Shown: piece by piece, positions 1 to 5,362 of the stretch | Layout: each line of letters starts with the position of its first letter | How positions within the stretch are numbered: position 1 is the first letter of the stretch | Notes under the pieces: generated by a model | What the model was told of the DNA's origin: nothing | Seen by the model: only the letters and a program-made list of their open reading frames with translations | The model's database searches: none | From: JAAYKS01 sp964479435 | GTDB taxonomy: Bacteria; Bacillota; Clostridia; Saccharofermentanales; UBA5734 | Assembly: GCA_964479435.1 (NCBI GenBank) | Contig: CAYZME010000102.1 | Coordinates: forward strand, 1 to 5,856 | Direction of reading: 5' to 3' | DNA length: 5,856 bases | Made by a program: the position numbers and the translations under genes

Positions 1-1693
1 AGGGCATCGCGGCGTTGACTTTTTTGACCAGGTCGTCCAGCATGCCGCGCAGCTCCGTTTCGTCCGGGGCCGATTGACCCGCCGACTGCAACTTCTCGCG
101 GTCGACGACAAACTTGGCGCTGAGCACGACATCGCCGTCCAGATCCTCGTCCCCCCAAACCAGCGACTCCTTAATATAGTCAAACTGGCCGATCAGAAAT
201 TCGATCTCTTCGGGGAATACTTTCTTGCCGTTTTTGAGCACGATCATCGATTTGATGCGCCCCGTGATCGACAAGCAGCGGGTTTTGGGGTCGATACGAC
301 CGACATCCCCGGTATGGAACCAGCCGTCGCTGTCAATGGCTTCCGCCGTCATCTCGGGCGCCTCGTAATAACCGAGCATGACGATCGGCCCGCGCACGAG
401 AATCTCGCCCTCTTCCCCGTCGCGCGTGTTGTCAATCGCCACTTCCGCGCCGCCGACGGGTTGCCCCACCGTCCCGGGGACAAATACTTTGGAATTGCAG
501 CCCGCGACGACCGGTGAGGTTTCGGTCAGGCCGTACCCCTGGTAGATTCTGACGCCGATGTCGTCAAAAAAGCGGATGATTTCCGGATCGATCGGCGCGG
601 CGCCGCAAATACCGATGGCAAAACGCCCGCCAAAAGCCGTGAGGATTTGCCGAAAGATCGCGCGGCGCACATCGATGCCGACGGCACACAGACCGCGCGT
701 CAGTTTGCGCATCACCGCTACCGTCCGCGTTTTTCCGGTCTTGCGCAAGGTCGCGAACACTTTGTCATAAAAGCTCTCAAATACCGCCGGCACGCCGATC
801 AGCATGTCGATGCCGTATTCCTGCATGTTGGACTGAATATAGCGCAAGCCGTCACAGATATGGATTTGCGCGCCGACATAGAGCGCCATATAGAGGCCGC
901 AGGTGTTTTCAAAGGTGTGATGCAGCGGCAGGATCGACAACATGCGGGTACCTGCCGGGATCTGGATCATTTGTGCCGTGCCGATGATATCGGCCGCGAC
1001 GTTGGCGTGGGACAGCATGACCGCTTTGGATACGCTGGTTGTCCCCGATGTGTACAGAAGCGCGGCCATCGCCTGGCGGTCAATCGGCGCCTCCACATAT
1101 GTCGGATGCTCTCCCTTTCGTGAGAGGAGATCTGTTCCGTGTTCCAAAAGAGCTTGTAAATGATGAAATACGGCCATACCCGCGGTCGCCTCGGCGGTGG
1201 GCGGGACGAACGGATCGGCTTGATCCTGCAATTTCAGCGTACCGGGGCGGATGCAAACCATCCGGCGAATGTCTGGGAGCTGCTGCGCCGCTTTTACCAT
1301 CGCGGCGTGAAACATCCCGTCGTACATCACAGTCGACACGTTAGCCCGCGCCAACAGTCCCAGCAATTCCTCTTCCGGCAACAACCGATCCAGCGGTACG
1401 ACGACCCCGACGCCGTTGATCACAGCAGCATGGGCGAGGCACCAGGCATAGGAATTCTCGCCGACCACGGCGATGCGGGTGGCGCCCAAACCCATATCCA
1501 GAAGCGCCGTCCCCAGGGCATCCATCTCATCCGCGAACATGCGGTACGTTTTGGTTTGGGCGGTGTCTTTGGGTGTTTCTTTGAAGCGGAAGGCGACCTG
1601 GTCTGCGTATAGATCCGCGGATTGCCGAATCAGGTCACGCAAATCCGCCACTTGCCGCGCCTGAAAATGGACGACCCCTTTGAGAATCTGCAT
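1..1693 (-). CDS. AMP-forming long-chain acyl-CoA (or acyl-ACP) ligase, C-terminus cut by window edge
   Basis: Adenylate-forming enzyme that would activate a fatty acid with ATP to acyl-AMP and pass it to CoA or a carrier-protein thiol. In the window 564 codons are open from the ATG. Visible ANL-superfamily motifs: P-loop YTSGTTSVSK at residues 214-223, GYGLTETSP at 386-394, GWFHTGD at 457-463 (ribose-binding Asp463), and hinge GRIKSMIVLKNGKK at 478-491. The C-terminal A10 lysine lies beyond base 1. The P-loop reads GTTSVSKA rather than the common GTTGxPKG, a variant I recall from clostridial homologues. The start is set by AAGGAG at 1699-1704, 5 nt before the ATG. It is the third gene of an operon, 13 nt after the acyl carrier protein gene, so that ACP is a candidate acyl acceptor or partner. 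Superfamily assignment is certain; chain length and acceptor (CoA or ACP) cannot be read from the sequence. Confidence 0.93.
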   Translation of the reverse strand, partial: MQILKGVVHFQARQVADLRDLIRQSADLYADQVAFRFKETPKDTAQTKTYRMFADEMDALGTALLDMGLGATRIAVVGENSYAWCLAHAAVINGVGVVVPLDRLLPEEELLGLLARANVSTVMYDGMFHAAMVKAAQQLPDIRRMVCIRPGTLKLQDQADPFVPPTAEATAGMAVFHHLQALLEHGTDLLSRKGEHPTYVEAPIDRQAMAALLYTSGTTSVSKAVMLSHANVAADIIGTAQMIQIPAGTRMLSILPLHHTFENTCGLYMALYVGAQIHICDGLRYIQSNMQEYGIDMLIGVPAVFESFYDKVFATLRKTGKTRTVAVMRKLTRGLCAVGIDVRRAIFRQILTAFGGRFAIGICGAAPIDPEIIRFFDDIGVRIYQGYGLTETSPVVAGCNSKVFVPGTVGQPVGGAEVAIDNTRDGEEGEILVRGPIVMLGYYEAPEMTAEAIDSDGWFHTGDVGRIDPKTRCLSITGRIKSMIVLKNGKKVFPEEIEFLIGQFDYIKESLVWGDEDLDGDVVLSAKFVVDREKLQSAGQSAPDETELRGMLDDLVKKVNAAMP

Positions 1694-1706
1694 GATGGCT
1701 CCTTTG

Positions 1707-1961
1707 TCAGTCGTGATTTTCGAGAATGAAGTCGACGACGTCGCCGACCGTTTCGATCCGGTCGATGTCCCGGTCAGAAATACGGGTATCAAACAACTCT
1801 TCCAAGTCAATGATGATCTCATACATCAGCAGCGAATCGACCACCAAATCGGCGGTAAAAGATGAATCTTCAGCGATCCGCTCCACCGGGATCGTCAGCA
1901 CCGCGGCAATCGCGGTGGACACTTGTTCCCATACCACCTGTCGTTCACGCTTAGACGCCAT
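1707..1961 (-). CDS. Acyl carrier protein (stand-alone, 84 aa)
   Basis: Small acidic four-helix carrier protein that holds acyl chains as thioesters on a 4'-phosphopantetheine arm. The attachment serine is Ser43 in VVDSLLMYE, followed by the helix-II segment IIIDLEELFD and a C-terminal GDVVDFIL helix typical of ACPs. The length of 84 aa matches the family. The ATG at 1961 is chosen because AAGGAG (1969-1974) sits 7 nt upstream and ACP homology begins there; the frame stays open further upstream but that part overlaps the regulator gene and has no ACP character. The start lies 1 nt after the regulator's stop codon, which suggests translational coupling. Residues around the serine (VVDSLLMY) differ from the housekeeping AcpP pattern (GADSLDxVE), so this is probably a specialised ACP paired with the downstream ligase rather than the main AcpP; that is inference. 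Confidence 0.92.
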   Translation of the reverse strand: MASKRERQVVWEQVSTAIAAVLTIPVERIAEDSSFTADLVVDSLLMYEIIIDLEELFDTRISDRDIDRIETVGDVVDFILENHD

Positions 1962-1962
1962 A

Positions 1963-2469
1963 TTATGACTCCTTGAAAACCCGGCGGTTGGCCGGCAACC
2001 GCTCGTGGTCATACCGCCGCACCTGTTCACGAATGAATCCGTCGATATTTTCCAGCATATCGAGCAGGATCTTCCGCTGGCCGTCATCCAGCCCGTCGGT
2101 GATCCGTTCTACCAGCAGATGGTGGAAACGGCTGTGGATCCGATAAGCCAGCTTGCCTTTTTTGGTAAGCATCACCCGGACGATCCGGCGATCTGTTTGA
2201 TCACGTTCACGACGTACATACCCTTTGCGGACCAGCCGGTCGATCGCCACCGTGAGCGTGCCGGTGGTCACACCCAGGCGCGCGGCGGTCTCGCTCATGG
2301 TCCGTGCCTCATACAGCCCTACGCTCTCGAGGGTATGCATCTCAGCGATGGTCAGGTCGTTAAAATTGCCATTGCGGAGTGCCTTTTCTTCGGTGATCAG
2401 GATGCCGTCAAAGATATCCAGCAAAACGGTATTGAACCGCGATTCATAATGATCCATAGACTGATCCAC
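1963..2469 (-). CDS. FabT-like MarR-family transcriptional regulator
   Basis: Winged-helix repressor of 168 aa. Helix-turn-helix at about residues 57-82 (TMSETAARLGVTTGTLTVAI), then the wing with the DRR signature (QTDRRIVRVMLTKKG, 91-105), and a dimerisation helix at the C-terminus. The N-terminal stretch LTIAEMHTLESVG and the post-wing segment LAYRIHSRFHHLLVERITDGL closely resemble, from memory, the FabT repressor of lactic streptococci, which controls fatty-acid synthesis genes with acyl-ACP as co-repressor. The start is GTG at 2469, 11 nt after GGGAGGTG (2481-2488); an ATG at 2457 is a poorer alternative because it lies further from that site. First gene of the operon with ACP and acyl ligase, with its own promoter and an operator-like repeat upstream, so autoregulation is likely. 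MarR family is certain; FabT-type function is a well-supported inference. Confidence 0.92.
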   Translation of the reverse strand: MDQSMDHYESRFNTVLLDIFDGILITEEKALRNGNFNDLTIAEMHTLESVGLYEARTMSETAARLGVTTGTLTVAIDRLVRKGYVRRERDQTDRRIVRVMLTKKGKLAYRIHSRFHHLLVERITDGLDDGQRKILLDMLENIDGFIREQVRRYDHERLPANRRVFKES

Positions 2470-2497
2470 TCGAGCGCTTCCACCTCCCGCAAAAAAT

Positions 2498-2510
2498 TTT
2501 GATTTACAAA
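2498..2510. promoter_or_regulatory. Putative FabT-type operator
   Basis: The 13-bp sequence TTTGATTTACAAA has TTTG/CAAA half-sites around a 5-bp centre. From memory the FabT box of streptococci and lactococci has the core TTTGATTATCAAA; 11 of 13 positions agree. It lies 3 bp downstream of the -10 hexamer, over the expected transcription start and early leader of the regulator operon, a position where a bound repressor would block initiation. The identification rests on the recalled consensus and on the FabT-like protein encoded just downstream. Confidence 0.5.
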
Positions 2511-2513
2511 GGA

Positions 2514-2537
2514 ATTATAACATATGGCGGTTGTCAA
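2514..2537 (-). promoter_or_regulatory. Promoter of the regulator-ACP-ligase operon (extended -10)
   Basis: On the minus strand an extended -10 TGTTATAAT has its hexamer TATAAT at 2514-2519, and a perfect TTGACA lies at 2532-2537. The gap between the two hexamers is only 12 bp, too short for the usual sigma-A contact, so the promoter probably works mainly through the TG-extended -10. The transcript would start near 2507, giving a leader of about 38 nt with GGGAGGTG before the GTG start at 2469. The surrounding A/T-rich patch stands out from the GC-rich neighbourhood. Confidence 0.6.
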
Positions 2538-2580
2538 GGGGGTTTGCGCCAGGCACACCGCGGTGGGCGCGCGGGTGCGA

Positions 2581-3945
2581 TCAGACTCCGACCGGTCCCG
2601 CGTCTGGTTCGCGCTCACGGATCCGGAACGCCGCATACCGCACCAGGCGCGACAAAGGCAGAACCACTTCCAGCTCGATCCATTCGCTTTCGTAGCGTAA
2701 CGCTTCTACTCTGCCGGCGCGGTGCAACTCTTCGACCAGACGCGATTCACCGTAGGGAATTCCCAGGCGCACATGGATGGTCTCGAGTTCGGCGCGCGCC
2801 CGCAAAATCTGACGCAAGCGGTCGAGTCCGCTGCCGGTCCGCGCCGACACCTCGATACGGTCACAAGATCCGTTGCCGGCCGGTGGCGTTACGGGCGGTG
2901 ATTCTGTCGCCGGCAAGATCAGATCCGCTTTGTTGAAAACGGTGACGCGGGGGCGGCTGCCTGCCCCCAGATCGTGCAAAATCCCTTCGACGATCTCGAT
3001 CTGGCGCGCGCGATCGGGATCAGCCGCGTCGACCACATGCACGATCAGGTCGGCCAGAACCGCCTCTTCCAATGTGGATTTAAAAGCATCCACCAAGTGG
3101 TGTGGCAGCTTACGAATAAAGCCGACTGTATCGACCGCCACCGTTTGGATGCCGGCATCCAGGGGCAGCCGCCGTACAGCCGGATCCAACGTGGCAAAGA
3201 CACGATCTTCTGTATATAGGCAGGCATCGCATAGCGCATTGATCAGGGACGATTTTCCCGCGTTGGTGTAGCCGACAAAGGCGATGGAATACACATCCGC
3301 TTGCCGCCTCTGCTCACGTGTGCGCTCACGCTGTTCGCGCAGCGTTTCGATTTGCTCCGACAAGAACTTGATCCGACGCGCGATGTGGCGCCGATCACTC
3401 TCCAAACGCGTCTCTCCCGGGCCGCGCGTGCCGATGCCGCCACCCAGGCGCGAAAGCTGTTTGCCGATGCCGACCAGGCGCGACAGACGATAGCGTTGTT
3501 GGGCCAGCTCGACTTGCAAGCGCCCCTCACGGCTTTTGGCCCGCGCCGCGAAAATGTCCAGGATCAACAGCGTCCGATCCAGTATTTTCAAGCCGGTCGC
3601 GTCTTCAATATTGCGCAACTGTGCTCCCGACAATTCTTCGTCAAACAACAGGGTGTCCGCTTGCGTTTCCAGAGCCGCGTCACGGACCTCTTCGAGTTTG
3701 CCGCTACCGATAAAGGTCGCGACGTCCGGTTTGGCCCGCTTTTGGGTCGCGCGCCCAACCACTTGCGCGCCGGCCGACTCGGCAAGCAAAGCCAGTTCAT
3801 CCAGGGACCGTTCGGTCTCCTCTTCGTCGTGGCGCAAGTCGTCAAACGCGACTCCGATCAACACAACTCGTTCCAGTTGCTCAACGGGCGCGTCCGGTAT
3901 GATGTCCGTGTGATCCATTTCGAGTCCGTTTCGTTCCATCTGCAT
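2581..3945 (-). CDS. hflX: HflX-family GTPase (ribosome-splitting factor)
   Basis: Translational GTPase that binds the 50S subunit and 70S ribosomes; in characterised bacteria it splits stalled ribosomes under stress such as heat or some antibiotics. The 454-aa product has the HflX N-terminal domain (FIGSGKLEEV near 78-87, FDEELSGAQLRNIED at 101-115) and the linker signature LGGGIGTRGPGETRLESDRR at 167-186. The GTPase domain follows: G1 GYTNAGKS 225-232, G2 Thr252 in FATLDP, G3 DTVGF 272-276, G4 NKAD 338-341, G5 SA 367-368. A C-terminal domain completes it. Length is normal for the family. The start is uncertain: ATG 3945 is the longest, but AAAAGGTG at 3947-3954 is spaced better for the ATG two codons later (3939). 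It is complete and probably a single-gene unit, diverging from the XRE gene. Confidence 0.97.
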   Translation of the reverse strand: MQMERNGLEMDHTDIIPDAPVEQLERVVLIGVAFDDLRHDEEETERSLDELALLAESAGAQVVGRATQKRAKPDVATFIGSGKLEEVRDAALETQADTLLFDEELSGAQLRNIEDATGLKILDRTLLILDIFAARAKSREGRLQVELAQQRYRLSRLVGIGKQLSRLGGGIGTRGPGETRLESDRRHIARRIKFLSEQIETLREQRERTREQRRQADVYSIAFVGYTNAGKSSLINALCDACLYTEDRVFATLDPAVRRLPLDAGIQTVAVDTVGFIRKLPHHLVDAFKSTLEEAVLADLIVHVVDAADPDRARQIEIVEGILHDLGAGSRPRVTVFNKADLILPATESPPVTPPAGNGSCDRIEVSARTGSGLDRLRQILRARAELETIHVRLGIPYGESRLVEELHRAGRVEALRYESEWIELEVVLPLSRLVRYAAFRIREREPDAGPVGV

Positions 3946-3951
3946 GCACCT

Positions 3952-3980
3952 TTTATAACAGAGGCCGGTTGAGGATTCAA
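3952..3980 (-). promoter_or_regulatory. Putative hflX promoter
   Basis: On the minus strand TTGAAT (3975-3980) is followed after exactly 17 bp by TATAAA (3952-3957), which carries an extended TG (TGTTATAAA). Predicted initiation 6-7 nt downstream falls at or next to the ATG at 3945. The -10 also overlaps the AAAAGGTG that would otherwise act as the ribosome binding site, so the two readings compete. Confidence 0.5.
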
Positions 3981-4032
3981 ATCATTCGCTGGTCCGATCG
4001 GCGCAAAATGATCAAATTACGCATATATTCGC

Positions 4033-4061
4033 TTGAACCGCATCAATCCTATAGCTATTCT
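4033..4061 (+). promoter_or_regulatory. Possible promoter of the XRE regulator gene
   Basis: TTGAAC (4033-4038) and TATTCT (4056-4061) are separated by 17 bp, each matching the sigma-A consensus at 4 of 6 positions. Initiation would be near 4068, leaving a leader of about 75 nt. The 197 bp between hflX and this gene hold no gene I can support; other A/T-rich -10-like strings (for example TATATT at 4024-4029) lack a matching -35. Confidence 0.3.
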
Positions 4062-4127
4062 TTCACTAGATATCCCCAAAGTAGCCGTACGCGCACGCGC
4101 CGGGAGACAGGGAAACCGGCAGCAGAG

Positions 4128-4134
4128 AAGGAGG
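4128..4134 (+). promoter_or_regulatory. Ribosome binding site that fixes the XRE start
   Basis: AAGGAGG lies 8 nt before GTG 4143. The reading frame is open back to 3969, but the upstream part is low-complexity and Arg/Ser-rich, without helix-turn-helix character, so this site decides the start. Confidence 0.8.
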
Positions 4135-4142
4135 CGCACGTC

Positions 4143-4406
4143 GTGCGTAAAGGGAAAGAAGCCATGCCGGTTCACGTGGGAAGGGTCATGCGTCGCCTGC
4201 GAATGGAGAAGAACATGACGCAAGCCGATCTCTCCTTTGAGGCCGAAATCAACACCTCGTACTACTCCGCGCTGGAAAACGGCGCCAACCAGATTTCCTT
4301 ACATAAATTCGTGTCCATTTGCCACGCTCTCAATGAGCCGCCCGACAACGTGATGGCCATGATCCTGCGGGATCGCGACCGGTGGGACCCGGAAGCCGGC
4401 TTGTAA
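4143..4406 (+). CDS. Small XRE-family helix-turn-helix regulator
   Basis: An 87-aa protein that is almost entirely one Cro/C1-type DNA-binding domain: helix 1 in VGRVMRRLRMEKN (12-24), helix 2 TQADLSFEA (26-34), recognition helix NTSYYSALENG (37-47) ending in the characteristic ExG, then ISLHKFVSICHALN (51-64) and a short charged tail. There is no second domain for a ligand, so it may act as a simple DNA-binding dimer or respond to a partner protein. GTG 4143 is chosen from the strong ribosome binding site 8 nt upstream. It sits 84 bp before the DUF4234 gene in the same direction, so it could control that pair or itself; the target is unknown. Family assignment is firm. Confidence 0.88.
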   Translation: MRKGKEAMPVHVGRVMRRLRMEKNMTQADLSFEAEINTSYYSALENGANQISLHKFVSICHALNEPPDNVMAMILRDRDRWDPEAGL

Positions 4407-4430
4407 AGTGGATTTCATATCGCCTAAAAT
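4401..4430 (+). promoter_or_regulatory. Possible promoter of the DUF4234-DUF2752 pair
   Basis: TTGTAA (4401-4406, overlapping the XRE stop codon) and TAAAAT (4425-4430) are 18 bp apart, matching consensus at 4 and 5 of 6 positions. Initiation would be near 4437, about 54 nt before the DUF4234 start. Read-through from the XRE gene remains possible because no terminator is visible between them. Confidence 0.35.
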
Positions 4431-4490
4431 AGACGCAAACACAAATCGACCAAACTGAGCCCCCGCGGGCGAATCAAATGGAGGTGTCAT

Positions 4491-4847
4491 ATGCCGATCG
4501 GCGAAACGCGCAATTCCATCACCGTCATCTTACTGACTCTGTTTACATGTGGGATTTACGGTTTGTACTGGTTCTATCTGGTGTCAAAAGAAGTCAATGC
4601 GGCTCTGGGTGAAGAAAGAATTAACTTTGCGCTCTACTTTATCGTCGGCATTTTGTGTTTCCCTTTGATCTTTGTCGGGATGTACAAGATCGACGAAGCG
4701 GTGGTCGAACTGCAAAACCGCGCCGGGATCCAGGGAAAATCAAATTTCGTGCTGTGGATCATTCTTTCATTCGTTGGCGGCGTCGGTACGTACGTGATGG
4801 AATACCAGGTGCAGGAAGCGTTGAACGAAATCTGGACCCGCATTTGA
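4491..4847 (+). CDS. DUF4234-family small membrane protein
   Basis: A 118-aa integral membrane protein of unknown function. The N-terminus (RNSITVILLTLFTCGIYGLY, 7-26) has the pattern of the DUF4234 family, with a membrane segment around 9-30 containing the TCGIYGLYWFY signature. Further hydrophobic segments are at about 46-64 and 86-103, with a polar loop at 65-85. No catalytic motif or signal peptide is visible. The start is clear: GGAGGTG at 4480-4486, 4 nt before the ATG. It overlaps the next membrane-protein gene by 4 bp, so the two are probably made together and may interact. Family membership is judged from the N-terminal pattern. Confidence 0.85.
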   Translation: MPIGETRNSITVILLTLFTCGIYGLYWFYLVSKEVNAALGEERINFALYFIVGILCFPLIFVGMYKIDEAVVELQNRAGIQGKSNFVLWIILSFVGGVGTYVMEYQVQEALNEIWTRI

Positions 4848-5329
4848 CGCCTTTTCACCGCGAAGATCCCCTGACGCGGACCGTAGCCGGCGCGACGGCG
4901 CGCGGCTTGGTGTGGTTACGAAAAAACGGGGTCCCCCTGGCCTTGACCGCCGCGTGCTCGTTGGCTCTTTGGTGGATTTCCGGCACCCCCTGCCTGATGC
5001 ATGGGATCATCGGCCTGCCCTGCCCGGGCTGCGGGCTGACACGCGCCACGTACATGTTGCTGCAGGGCAACCTCGCGGCAGCCTTACAAGCCCATCCTTT
5101 GTTTTGGCTCGCTTGGGTGGTGCTGGCGGCTTTGCCATGGGTGATGTGGTTGCGACCCGCCTGGTTGTCAACCCGCGGGTTCCGTCGCGTAGCCGTGGCG
5201 ATCTCCGGTCTTTTTCTGGCCGTATACGTCATGCGGATGATCTGCTTTTTCCCACACACGGCTCCCATGGTCTACAACACCCGCTCGCTCCTGGGGCGCT
5301 TGCTGGTGTGGATCGGCGCGCTCGTGTGA
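4844..5329 (+). CDS. DUF2752-family membrane protein
   Basis: A 161-aa integral membrane protein. It carries the DUF2752 hallmark CPGCGLTRATY (60-70), followed by LLQGNLAAALQAHPLFWLAW (72-91). Hydrophobic segments are at about 31-47, 86-104 and 116-136. Cysteines 50, 60 and 63 cluster near the membrane edge and could bind metal or form disulphides, but the family's function is unknown. The start is inferred: TTG 4844 overlaps the upstream TGA in a TTGA, the classic coupling arrangement, and no Shine-Dalgarno sequence lies within 15 nt. Later in-frame TTG 4907 or GTG 4910 would also keep the domain but have no better site. The frame is open further upstream inside the DUF4234 gene, but that stretch is arginine-rich and not membrane-like. 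Confidence 0.83.
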   Translation: MTPFHREDPLTRTVAGATARGLVWLRKNGVPLALTAACSLALWWISGTPCLMHGIIGLPCPGCGLTRATYMLLQGNLAAALQAHPLFWLAWVVLAALPWVMWLRPAWLSTRGFRRVAVAISGLFLAVYVMRMICFFPHTAPMVYNTRSLLGRLLVWIGALV

Positions 5330-5331
5330 CA

Positions 5332-5345
5332 TGCGGGCTCCCGCA
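5332..5345. terminator. Small hairpin between convergent genes, possible weak terminator
   Basis: TGCGGG and CCCGCA form a perfect inverted repeat with only CT between (or a 5-bp stem with a 4-nt loop). It lies in the 33-bp gap between the DUF2752 stop and the stop of the convergent acyltransferase gene. On the plus strand it is followed by CTTCTGT, a poor U-tract, and on the minus strand by no U-run, so termination strength is doubtful. Confidence 0.3.
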
Positions 5346-5362
5346 CTTCTGTCGCGCGCGGA

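Noticed and set aside
74..1664. Several plus-strand open frames across the ligase region (for example 74-517, 647-1123, 1160-1612)
   Set aside because: They lie antisense to a ligase with all expected motifs, have no ribosome binding sites or recognisable domains, and arise from GC-biased codon use on the other strand.
1962..2087. N-terminal extension of the ACP reading frame to 2087
   Set aside because: It overlaps the regulator gene, is not ACP-like, and a clear AAGGAG site supports ATG 1961.
2005..2502. 165-aa plus-strand frame opposite the MarR gene
   Set aside because: It is the mirror of the regulator gene; its sequence shows no domain and it runs into the operon's promoter region.
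2546..2570. GCGCC...CACCGCGGTG...GGCGC inverted repeat downstream of hflX
   Set aside because: It could fold, but the arms are split by an asymmetric internal loop and no U-run follows on the minus strand, so I do not call it a terminator.
3301..3972. 223-aa plus-strand frame opposite hflX
   Set aside because: It is antisense to the highly conserved HflX N-terminal region and has no motif of its own; a shadow frame.
3969..4142. N-terminal extension of the XRE reading frame to 3969
   Set aside because: It is Arg/Ser-rich without structure, overlaps candidate promoters, and AAGGAGG at 4128-4134 clearly serves GTG 4143.
4459..4470. GCCC/GGGC mini-hairpin upstream of the DUF4234 ribosome binding site
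   Set aside because: The stem is only 4 bp with no U-tract; too weak for a terminator or a riboswitch.
4655..4843. Upstream extension of the DUF2752 frame inside the DUF4234 gene
   Set aside because: Out-of-frame translation of a real gene, arginine-rich and not membrane-like.
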